NCBI GenBank assembly: GCA_902606745.1
Contig: CACLHR010000005.1
Coordinates: 20,256-84,255, forward strand
Direction of reading: 5' to 3'
Length of the DNA: 64,000 nucleotides
From: an uncultured Gammaproteobacteria bacterium
GTDB lineage: Bacteria; Pseudomonadota; Gammaproteobacteria; PS1; Pseudothioglobaceae
Each line of letters begins with the position of its first letter. Positions within the stretch are counted from its first letter, which is position 1. A model generated the notes under the pieces. It worked only from the letters and a program-made list of their open reading frames with translations, did no database searches and was not told the DNA's origin. Shown in pieces: positions 56,497-64,000 of this stretch. The position numbers and the translations under genes were made by a program.

Positions 56497-58665
56497 ATGG
56501 CAGCAATTAGACCAATACCGCAGCAAAGCATTATTGAATGCATTCCACCTGCATCTGAAATTGCAGAGCTTCGTATTGCTAATAAAGATTTGAATTTTAT
56601 TCAAGCCATGGTCAAAAGGGCGGATGATCTAACATCGCAAACCCTTAGTGCTACTGATTACACCCAGCTAGTTACCATTACTGACAACTTTACAAAACTT
56701 GCAGATCGAGCTCAAGTCAAAGCGCAAACCCTGAAGGACTTAACAAGTGATAAAAACCCTTTAACTGGGGTAAATAGTTCAACAGAGCTGCTTGAAAAAG
56801 TTCAGTTATTAGCTCAAACTCTCAAAGATAAAACGCAAGAGCTTTCGAGTCTTTATAACTCAAATGAAAATTCTTTATTTGAGACTTATGGAGATTCAAT
56901 TTCAGTACTGAGTCAAAAGGTTGATTCGATAAGTTCCCCTAATGAAGTTATTTCAATTTTTCCTGAACTGGAAACTTTATTTAAAGCTATTGATGAAAAC
57001 GCTCGCTATATTAATAATAATTCACAGGCATCAGATCTTGTAGAAAAGGTCGAAGAGCTATCAAATATTTATACAGATAAAGCGGAGCAATACAGTGATG
57101 CATTTATGAGTGATATGGGATCACAAATAGCGTTATTAAACCAAAAAATTAGTGGTCTTATGGGGAATATCGACTCCATAAAGTCTAACTCTGCTCTCCA
57201 ATTTCATGTAGAACAACTTTCACAAATAAGAGAGCAGGTTAACGCTTCGTCATCGATATATAAGAATTTTCCTGGTGCTCGAGATATGGTATTTAATTTA
57301 GATACTTTAAGCATTTCAACACACGCAAAAGCACAGGATATGGCTGACAGTAACAAGGTTGTATCAGACTTAATACCTTTAATAAACGATCCTGAAGCTC
57401 TCTCTAGAGGGGTCAAAGAGGCCTCTATAAGATCTGACGTCAGTACAGTTGAAAACGTATTAATGCCCTTAGTTGATAAAACAAATGAACTAAGTATAAA
57501 AGTAATCGAATTAGCTGGACAGTACGAGGCAGGAAACTATGCTGATATAAAAGTCAGAGCAGTGGTTAGTCTTGATAAGACAGTTGAAAGACTTGATAGG
57601 CAGTATCAATCCATTCGCTCAACTGACCCAGAAGCCTTAGCCAGCACTTTAGAAGGTTTAGCAAATAATATAGGATTTAGTATTGAATCGATTCGCTCAG
57701 TTGACCCTGCTTCTCAAGCGGAACACTTTAGTTCATTGGCCACAACAGTAAGTGACTCAGTAAGCACTTCAGACTTTTCTTTGTTTGTTAATAATGTGAT
57801 ATCAATACCCGGTGATGTGATGATGAGTTCACGTAACTGTGTTGACTCGGCATTTAAGGACTTCACAAGACAGTTTGGAAACAATATTGAATCATTTTTT
57901 GATCCATTACTGACCTTTCTAGTTGTCATTGAAAAATTATTATTAGCGACACCTTGGCCAATTTTTTTAGCTGTTGCGGGCGTTCTTGCTTGGTTAGGCT
58001 CTAGAAGTATTAAAGCCTCTATAGGTGTGATGTTTGCATTCTTTGCAATTGGATTCCTTAATATGTGGGACCCTATGATCTCAACGGTAACCATGATTTC
58101 AGCGGCAACACTCCTGTGTTTAGCACTTGGAATACCATTGGGAATATGGATGTCAAGATCAGATAGAGCACAATCAATGATTACGCCTGTACTTGATATT
58201 ATGCAAACAATCCCGCCTTTTGTATACCTCATTCCTGTTGTTATGATGCTAGGAATCGGCAAGGTACCCGGATTAATTGCGGTGTGTATCTATGCTATGC
58301 CGCCTATTGTACGCTTGACGAATTTGGGTATACGTTTGGTTGATAAGGAAGCTATGGAAGCTGCAGATGCGTTTGGCGCTACCTACAGGCAGCGATTGTT
58401 TATGGTGCAAATTCCGCTTGCACTACCCAATATCTTTGCTGGAGTTAATCAGACAATTATGATGGCATTAGCCATGGTTGTTATTGCCTCGATGATTGGG
58501 GTGGCAGGCCTTGGATTGCCAGTATTGCAGGCAGTTCAAAATCAATATTTATCGATGGGTGTGCTAAATGGTCTAGCTATTGTAGCCTTGGCAATTGTAT
58601 TTGATAGGGTTTCTCAGGCGTTTGGTACACGGATTCAAAAACATCGTTCTGGAGATGTATTATGA
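56497..58665 (+). CDS. proW: Betaine/proline-type ABC permease with a long N-terminal extension
   Basis: 722 aa, about twice E. coli ProW. The permease occupies about residues 467-722: helices from FFDPLLTFLVVI and PIFLAVAGVLAWLG, then the EAA coupling loop EAADAFGATYRQRLFMVQIP near 619 and IGVAGLGLPVLQAVQNQ. Residues 1 to about 466 are hydrophilic and helix-rich, with long runs of spaced Leu/Ile (coiled-coil-like) and a partial internal repeat (SIRSTDPEAL, SIRSVDPASQ). No signal peptide precedes it. In E. coli ProW the shorter N-terminal tail is periplasmic. AAGGA before the ATG supports the full-length start, and proV overlaps by 4 bp. Confidence 0.9.
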   Translation: MAAIRPIPQQSIIECIPPASEIAELRIANKDLNFIQAMVKRADDLTSQTLSATDYTQLVTITDNFTKLADRAQVKAQTLKDLTSDKNPLTGVNSSTELLEKVQLLAQTLKDKTQELSSLYNSNENSLFETYGDSISVLSQKVDSISSPNEVISIFPELETLFKAIDENARYINNNSQASDLVEKVEELSNIYTDKAEQYSDAFMSDMGSQIALLNQKISGLMGNIDSIKSNSALQFHVEQLSQIREQVNASSSIYKNFPGARDMVFNLDTLSISTHAKAQDMADSNKVVSDLIPLINDPEALSRGVKEASIRSDVSTVENVLMPLVDKTNELSIKVIELAGQYEAGNYADIKVRAVVSLDKTVERLDRQYQSIRSTDPEALASTLEGLANNIGFSIESIRSVDPASQAEHFSSLATTVSDSVSTSDFSLFVNNVISIPGDVMMSSRNCVDSAFKDFTRQFGNNIESFFDPLLTFLVVIEKLLLATPWPIFLAVAGVLAWLGSRSIKASIGVMFAFFAIGFLNMWDPMISTVTMISAATLLCLALGIPLGIWMSRSDRAQSMITPVLDIMQTIPPFVYLIPVVMMLGIGKVPGLIAVCIYAMPPIVRLTNLGIRLVDKEAMEAADAFGATYRQRLFMVQIPLALPNIFAGVNQTIMMALAMVVIASMIGVAGLGLPVLQAVQNQYLSMGVLNGLAIVALAIVFDRVSQAFGTRIQKHRSGDVL

Positions 58666-59699
58666 GTCAAGATGTAAAAATCAAAATTTCAAACTTGACG
58701 AAGATTTTTGGACCCAAAGCGAAGTCCGTTTTGAAGTATGTTGATAACGGTATGAGTAAGGATGACCTCCTTAAAGAGCACCAACATGTGTTGGGTTTAA
58801 GTAATATAAATCTTGATCTTGCAAACAAGAATATTGAAGTTATTATGGGTCTTTCAGGTTCTGGAAAGTCCACACTAATTCGCCACATTAATCGACTTAT
58901 TGAGCCTACTACTGGCTCAGTAACGATTGGTGGTGAGGACGTTATTCAGATGCCAATTGAAAAGCTTAGACTCTTTAGGCAACAAAAAACGGCTATGGTT
59001 TTTCAGAGCTTTGCTTTGTTGCCTCATAAAACGGTGACGGATAATATATGCCTTGGAATTCATTTACAAGGAATAAAGGGTGATGAAGCCACCCAGAGAG
59101 CAAAAAAATGGATCGATCGTGTAGGCCTTACTGGTTATGAAGACCGCTATCCTTCTCAGTTATCAGGTGGTATGCAGCAGCGAGTTGGATTAGCAAGGGC
59201 ATTAACCTGTGACACAGAAATCTTAATGATGGACGAAGCATTCAGTGCGCTTGACCCTCTTATTCGAAGTGATATGCAAGATCTGCTTTTGGAACTTCAA
59301 ACAGAACTCCACAAAACAATTGTTTTTATTACTCATGATTTAGATGAAGCACTTAAGATTGGTGATAGAATTGCCATTCTTAATGGCGGAGAATTAGTAC
59401 AACATGGAACCTCTCAGGATATTCTTATGACTCCTGCGGATGACTATGTGAGAGACTTTGTGAAAAAGGTAAATCGTTCCCATGTTCTCCATGCTAAGTC
59501 AGTGATGAATGATAAAAAACCAGAAAACGGTTTAGTCAAAATTATGGTCAAAGAAGAAGACTCGATTGATAACGTTTTGTGCGAAATATTGCGCTCCAAT
59601 GCTGATTGTGCAGTGGTTCAAGATTCCAGTGGCTCAGAGGTGGGTTACCTAAATAAGAAAGATATTGCTGAAGTAGTTAAACCATTGGTTGAAGACTAG
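58662..59699 (+). CDS. proV: Betaine/proline-type ABC ATPase
   Basis: 345 aa. Walker A GLSGSGKSTLI near residue 63, TAMVFQSFALLPHKTV, signature LSGGMQQRVGLARA near 167, and Walker B MMDEAFSALDP are present. A C-terminal part (about 285-345; IMVKEEDSIDNVLCEIL, VGYLNKKDI) resembles a CBS-type regulatory segment but is shorter than the tandem CBS of E. coli ProV (400 aa). It overlaps proW by 4 bp and meets the convergent prfC stop with no gap. Confidence 0.92.
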   Translation: MSQDVKIKISNLTKIFGPKAKSVLKYVDNGMSKDDLLKEHQHVLGLSNINLDLANKNIEVIMGLSGSGKSTLIRHINRLIEPTTGSVTIGGEDVIQMPIEKLRLFRQQKTAMVFQSFALLPHKTVTDNICLGIHLQGIKGDEATQRAKKWIDRVGLTGYEDRYPSQLSGGMQQRVGLARALTCDTEILMMDEAFSALDPLIRSDMQDLLLELQTELHKTIVFITHDLDEALKIGDRIAILNGGELVQHGTSQDILMTPADDYVRDFVKKVNRSHVLHAKSVMNDKKPENGLVKIMVKEEDSIDNVLCEILRSNADCAVVQDSSGSEVGYLNKKDIAEVVKPLVED

Positions 59700-61268
59700 T
59701 TAATGTTCTCTGGTAGCATTAAAAGTTAAATTGGGGTGGCGTTCCTTTGTTAGTTGAAGATTAACCATGCTGGGTGCTAAGTAAGATAGCATTCCTGCAC
59801 TATCTATAGCGATATTATTGCCTGCTTTTATCTTAAGTTGCTCAAGATCTTTATCTGACCCGTTAACCCATCTTGCGGTAGCCACACTGATTGCTTCAAA
59901 TTGACAGTCAACACCGTATTCATATTTAAGCCGATGAGCGACCACATCGAACTGCAAAATACCTACAGCTCCCAATATTTGTGAATTATTTGAAATTGGT
60001 CTAAATACTTGAGTTGCGCCTTCTTCAGAGAGTTGATCAAGGCCTTTTTGGAGAGCTTTTGCTTTAAGTGGGTCTTTGAGTTGAGCGCGTCTAAAAAGCT
60101 CAGGTGCAAAATTTGGTATGCCCTGAAAGTTAAGCTTCTCACCTTGAGTAAAAGTATCACCAATTCCAATTCCGCCATGGTTATGAATACCAATCACATC
60201 TCCAGCATGGGCAGTTTCGGTAGAACTCCTTTCTCGCGACATAAAGGTAACGGCATTGGCTATTTTTATTTGCTTACCAGTAGAAACTTGAAGAACTTTC
60301 ATTCCTTTTTTATATTCACCGCTAACAATACGCATAAATGCTAATCTGTCGTGGTGCTTGGGATCCATATTTGCTTGAATTTTAAAAATAAAGCCAGTCA
60401 GTTTATCTTCATCTGGAGATACTCTACGATTGTCACTTTCACGGTCTTGTGGGGTTGGTGCGTAATCAATAAAACCGTCAAGTAGGTTTTTTATCCCAAA
60501 GTTATTAATGGCTGAACCAAAAAAAACAGGTGTTTGCTTGCCTTCAAGAAAACTCTCTATTTGAAAAGGATTTGTCGTACCTTGGATAAGTTCAATCTCT
60601 TCTCTCGTAGATGCAGAGAGCTCAATTCCAAGGGCTTTATCAAGTTCAGGGTTTTTGAAGCCTTCAATAACTTTATTATCACTAATTTTTGCATTTTTTC
60701 CACTCTCGAATAGATAGACTTTGTTTTCTAGTAAATGAACCACCCCTTTGAATTCTTTACCCATTCCAATTGGCCAAGTAATAGGGGAACATTCAATGTC
60801 TAATATCGATTCAACTTCATCCAACAGGTCAATTGGTTCCCTTCCATCACGATCGAGTTTATTTATGAAAGTAAGGATCGGTGTATCACGAAGTCGACAA
60901 ACCTCCATTAACTTAATGGTCCTCTGTTCAACACCCTTAGCGGCATCAATAACCATAAGAGCAGAGTCAACAGCTGTAAGCGTCCGGTAGGTATCCTCAG
61001 AGAAGTCTTCATGGCCGGGTGTGTCTAAAAGATTAATGACATGACTGTCATAAGGAAACTGCATAACGGAAGAAGTGACAGAGATACCTCTCTCTTTTTC
61101 CATTTCCATCCAGTCACTAATAGCGTGGCTAGCAGCTTTTCTTGCCTTTACGCTTCCAGCAGTTTTAATTGCACCACCATAAAGTAAAAGTTTTTCGGTG
61201 ACAGTAGTCTTTCCAGCATCAGGATGAGAAATAATCGCAAATGTGCGACGTTTTGAAATTTCTGACAT
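59700..61268 (-). CDS. prfC: Peptide chain release factor 3
   Basis: 522-aa GTPase that recycles RF1/RF2 after termination. G1 [16 protein letters not shown]3 [15 protein letters not shown], and G4 [13 protein letters not shown] are visible, followed by beta-barrel domain II. The protein matches RF3 rather than EF-G in length and in [15 protein letters not shown]. It lies 5 bp after dcd on the same strand. Convergent with proV. Confidence 0.96.
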   Translation of the reverse strand: MSEISKRRTFAIISHPDAGKTTVTEKLLLYGGAIKTAGSVKARKAASHAISDWMEMEKERGISVTSSVMQFPYDSHVINLLDTPGHEDFSEDTYRTLTAVDSALMVIDAAKGVEQRTIKLMEVCRLRDTPILTFINKLDRDGREPIDLLDEVESILDIECSPITWPIGMGKEFKGVVHLLENKVYLFESGKNAKISDNKVIEGFKNPELDKALGIELSASTREEIELIQGTTNPFQIESFLEGKQTPVFFGSAINNFGIKNLLDGFIDYAPTPQDRESDNRRVSPDEDKLTGFIFKIQANMDPKHHDRLAFMRIVSGEYKKGMKVLQVSTGKQIKIANAVTFMSRERSSTETAHAGDVIGIHNHGGIGIGDTFTQGEKLNFQGIPNFAPELFRRAQLKDPLKAKALQKGLDQLSEEGATQVFRPISNNSQILGAVGILQFDVVAHRLKYEYGVDCQFEAISVATARWVNGSDKDLEQLKIKAGNNIAIDSAGMLSYLAPSMVNLQLTKERHPNLTFNATREH

Positions 61269-61273
61269 ATGAA

Positions 61274-61840
61274 TTAAGCCTTAGGTAGAGTAACGCCAAT
61301 CTGTCCTTGGTATTTACCATCCCTATCTTTGTAGGAAGTTTCGCACTCCTCGTCTGACTCAAAAAAGAGCATCTGAGCGACACCTTCGTTGGCATATATT
61401 TTTGCAGGTAAAGGGGTGGTATTAGAGAACTCTAGAGTAACATGACCTTCCCACTCAGGCTCTAAAGGGGTTACGTTGACAATAATGCCGCACCTTGCAT
61501 AAGTTGACTTACCTAGACAGATAACAAGAGTAGAGCGAGGTATTTTGAAATATTCTACGGTTCTTGCTAAAGCAAAGGAGTTAGGTGGGATAATACATTC
61601 ATTGGCATCTATTTCAACAAAACTTTGTGCGTCAAAGTCTTTTGGATCAACAATATTGTGATTGATGTTGGTAAATATCTTGAATTCAGTGGAACAGCGA
61701 ACATCATAACCATAACTAGAAGTTCCATAGGAAATAACTTTTTTATCATTAACGTGACGAAGTTGATTGGATTCAAAAGGTCGAATCATCTTTTGTTCAA
61801 GAGACATACGGCGAATCCATTTATCTGATTTTATGCTCAT
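61274..61840 (-). CDS. dcd: dCTP deaminase
   Basis: 188-aa trimeric enzyme converting dCTP to dUTP, supplying dTMP synthesis. [31 protein letters not shown], and the active-site block [22 protein letters not shown] with its Glu and Arg neighbours are conserved. The gene is 33 bp after mraY and 5 bp before prfC. A bifunctional dCTP deaminase/dUTPase is possible but less likely for this subfamily. Confidence 0.94.
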   Translation of the reverse strand: MSIKSDKWIRRMSLEQKMIRPFESNQLRHVNDKKVISYGTSSYGYDVRCSTEFKIFTNINHNIVDPKDFDAQSFVEIDANECIIPPNSFALARTVEYFKIPRSTLVICLGKSTYARCGIIVNVTPLEPEWEGHVTLEFSNTTPLPAKIYANEGVAQMLFFESDEECETSYKDRDGKYQGQIGVTLPKA

Positions 61841-61873
61841 GGGCGGATATTTTACAGTGCCAAACTATCAGAA

Positions 61874-62959
61874 TTATCGAATCTTGATACTGGCTAAGCT
61901 AATTAGAATTAAAATCAAAGTAATCATCCAGAAGCGTACAATGATTTTCGGTTCAGAAAGGCCTTTTTTTTCAAAGTGATGATGTATGGGAGCCATTAAG
62001 AAAAGTCTTTTTTTGGTGCGCCTATAGTATCCAACTTGCAAGATTACTGAGAAAGTTTCTGCCACAAAAACGCCACCCATTAAGAAAAACAAAATTTCTT
62101 GTTTTACGATGATTGCAATAACAGCCAAAATAGCACCCAGTGAAAGTGAACCAACATCACCCATAAATATTTCAGCTGGATAGGTGTTAAACCATAGGAA
62201 GCCAAAACCAGAGCCTATCAATGCAGCACAAATAACAAACAACTCTCCAGTGCCTGGCATAAAGGGCATGTTCAGGTATGCAGAAAAATTGTAATGGCTA
62301 CCAATATAAGCAAAAATCGCCAAACCACCACTAATTAACATTACAGGCATAATAGCCAAGCCGTCCAAACCATCAGTGAGGTTTACGGCATTTGAGCTAC
62401 CAACAATAACGAAGTAGCTCAATATTAAAAAACCGACAATCCCTAATTCAATCACACCATCTTTAAAAAATGGTATAAGGAGATCAGTTGCTGTAAATGT
62501 AGTGTCTAGTGAAATCAGCCAACTTGAGATTAAGATTGCTCCAATCGATTGAGCTACAAGTTTTTGTTTACTACTCAATCCATTTGAGCTTTGCCTCTTA
62601 AGTTTTAGATAGTCATCACAAAATCCGATTGCACTAAAAATGAAGGCCGTAGTCATTACTATCCACAGATAAGGATTCCTCCAATCACCCCAGATAGCCA
62701 TACTGAAGGTAAATGCAAATAGGATAAGCAAACCTCCCATTGTAGGTGTTCCAGCTTTTTTATGGTGTGATTCTGGTCCATCACCACGTATTATTTGACC
62801 GATTTGATAATGCTGGAGTTTGGAGATGATCCATTTTCCAAGGAAAAGGGAAATAAGAAGTGCAGTCATCATTGCAAACACAGCTCTTACAGTTAAATAG
62901 CTAAGTACATTAAAGCCAGTATCTAGTGAAGAGAGAAAGCTAATTAATTCAAGAAACAT
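61874..62959 (-). CDS. mraY: Phospho-N-acetylmuramoyl-pentapeptide transferase
   Basis: 361-aa membrane enzyme with ten helices that makes lipid I. The conserved blocks are [23 protein letters not shown] (metal-binding Asp pair), [34 protein letters not shown] and [12 protein letters not shown]. Its usual neighbours murF and murD of the dcw cluster are absent; here it lies between dcd and a peptidyl-prolyl isomerase gene. Confidence 0.96.
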   Translation of the reverse strand: MFLELISFLSSLDTGFNVLSYLTVRAVFAMMTALLISLFLGKWIISKLQHYQIGQIIRGDGPESHHKKAGTPTMGGLLILFAFTFSMAIWGDWRNPYLWIVMTTAFIFSAIGFCDDYLKLKRQSSNGLSSKQKLVAQSIGAILISSWLISLDTTFTATDLLIPFFKDGVIELGIVGFLILSYFVIVGSSNAVNLTDGLDGLAIMPVMLISGGLAIFAYIGSHYNFSAYLNMPFMPGTGELFVICAALIGSGFGFLWFNTYPAEIFMGDVGSLSLGAILAVIAIIVKQEILFFLMGGVFVAETFSVILQVGYYRRTKKRLFLMAPIHHHFEKKGLSEPKIIVRFWMITLILILISLASIKIR

Positions 62960-62961
62960 TC

Positions 62962-63954
62962 TTAGTTATCCTTAGCAGAAAGAAGTTCTAGTTCAAAAAT
63001 AAGAATTGATTCTTGAGGAATATCACCACTAGAGTTATCACCAAATACAGCCTCATAAGTAACAATTATTCTTCGACTTTCACCAATTAACATATCTCTG
63101 ATGTTACTATCAATAAAGCTGATTATTTGCCCACTTCCAAGAATGAACTCGATTGGACTTCCAGCTTCACGCAAGATTTGGCCATTATCAACTTTAAATG
63201 ATACATCTACAGAAACAACTTGGCCATCATTAGGTTGTTTATCGTAGCCTGATTTATTGATTATTGTGAAGTAACCTAAGTTACTCTTCTTGATTCCAGG
63301 ATAAGAAGTAGTGACATAATTTTCAAATTCTTTTTGACGTAACTCTTGTTTTGTCTTTAAGTTCGCATTAACTTTTTCAATATGTTCTCGAAATGATGCT
63401 TCATCAGCAATAAATTGATTCGCTTGATCACCAATACGCTTAATTGATATGCTTTGAATAATATCACCTTGCTCAATTAAGTTAACAACACTCATACCTT
63501 CAGCAACAAGACCAAAAACACTATGTTTTCCATCCAACCAAGGCGTTGGAACATGGGTAATAAAAAATTGAGAACCATTTGTATTAGGTCCTGAGTTGGC
63601 CATAGACAGAACACCAGGCCGGTCATGTTTCAAGTCACTAAACTCGTCAACAAACTGATAACCCGGACCACCTCTACCATCTCCCTGTGGGTCTCCACCT
63701 TGTACCATAAAGTCGTCGATAACTCGATGAAATGTTATACCATCATAAAAAGGTATTCCGAGCTCTTTGTTACTCTTCTTGCTGCCCTCCGAGAGCGCTA
63801 TAAAGTTAATTACTGTAAGCGGTGCTTTTTCATATGCTAATTCAACAATAATATCACCTTTATTGGTTTTTATGAGGGCATAAATACCATCATCAAGAGC
63901 AGCAAATGAGAGTAAGGAAAACAATAAAGAAAAAATAATTAAAAGTACTCTCAT
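62962..63954 (-). CDS. Secreted cyclophilin-FKBP fusion peptidyl-prolyl isomerase
   Basis: 330 aa from ATG 63954, which has AGGG five bases upstream; an open frame continues to 63996. A signal peptide (about 1-18, ending SFAALDD) leads to a cyclophilin domain (about 20-175) with [48 protein letters not shown] and [11 protein letters not shown] linker helix rich in charged residues follows. The C-terminal domain (about 220-330) is FKBP-like ([44 protein letters not shown]) but its active site looks reduced. The product is probably a periplasmic folding factor. It lies 2 bp before mraY. Confidence 0.82.
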   Translation of the reverse strand: MRVLLIIFSLLFSLLSFAALDDGIYALIKTNKGDIIVELAYEKAPLTVINFIALSEGSKKSNKELGIPFYDGITFHRVIDDFMVQGGDPQGDGRGGPGYQFVDEFSDLKHDRPGVLSMANSGPNTNGSQFFITHVPTPWLDGKHSVFGLVAEGMSVVNLIEQGDIIQSISIKRIGDQANQFIADEASFREHIEKVNANLKTKQELRQKEFENYVTTSYPGIKKSNLGYFTIINKSGYDKQPNDGQVVSVDVSFKVDNGQILREAGSPIEFILGSGQIISFIDSNIRDMLIGESRRIIVTYEAVFGDNSSGDIPQESILIFELELLSAKDN

Positions 63955-64000
63955 AATAACCCTAAAAAGAAAATCAATAATGATACCCAAAATCATTATT

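Noticed and set aside
57714..58262. A 182-codon open frame antisense to proW
   Set aside because: It lies wholly inside a well supported permease gene, has no recognisable domain and no ribosome site; it is a shadow frame.

Overview
The window is AT-rich, densely packed gammaproteobacterial chromosome. Housekeeping genes follow known gammaproteobacterial orders (rplS-xerD, lpxK-ycaR-kdsB, bioF-bioH, purE-purK). Together with a DsrC/DsrM/DsrK block, an OadGAB sodium pump and many small-solute importers, this suggests a streamlined marine bacterium of the SUP05/Arctic96BD-19 group (Thioglobus/Pseudothioglobus). That placement is inferred from gene content and protein resemblance, not from a marker-gene search.

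Layout. 1-8.0 kb: partial xerD, rplS, gltD, a dsrC-dsrM-dsrK operon without dsrAB, then a minus-strand yrbG-tsaE-amiC run. 8.2-10.8 kb: hemD, an unknown ORF, metF, infA and tRNA-Leu(CAA). 10.8-15.4 kb: a probable old genomic island at that tRNA. An integrase N-terminal remnant is fused in frame to a PntC-like nucleotidyltransferase and is followed by a phosphonate-type ABC transporter whose permease carries its own PhnD-like domain. 15.6-18.9 kb: oadGAB. 18.9-25.5 kb: lolCD, lpxK-ycaR-kdsB-folD, then a trpB2 gene bracketed by 26-bp direct repeats, and a small zincin-like gene. 25.5-31.3 kb: purEK, bioFH, thiG, upp and a glutathione transferase. 31.36-33.91 kb: a 2.5-kb islet between a tRNA-Ser 3' fragment and the intact tRNA-Ser(GCT), carrying an APH-type kinase and a class III aminotransferase/phospho-lyase.

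34-42.6 kb: osmC-trpC, kdsA-dapB-yciI and a complete branched-chain amino acid-type ABC importer. 42.7-48.1 kb: a DUF4282 membrane protein, two EamA exporters, a methyltransferase, a reductive-dehalogenase-like Fe-S protein, a RutE-like nitroreductase and a HIT protein. 48.2-55.1 kb: parC, folE2, aroG and gyrA. 55.3-59.7 kb: a betaine/proline-type ABC importer whose permease has an unusual N-terminal extension of about 466 residues. 59.7-64 kb, minus strand: prfC, dcd, mraY and a cyclophilin-FKBP fusion.

How it fits together. The core supports envelope synthesis (LPS Kdo and lipid A, lipoprotein export, peptidoglycan), cofactors (folate, biotin, thiamine, heme) and amino acids. Three ABC importers (phosphonate-like, amino acid-like, betaine-like) and the Na+ pump point to scavenging of dissolved organic N and P in seawater. 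The accessory genes sit at two tRNA genes and at one repeat-flanked insertion. Several start codons are GTG or TTG and some assignments differ from the longest possible reading frame; the reasons are given per gene. No CRISPR array, rRNA or complete insertion sequence was seen.
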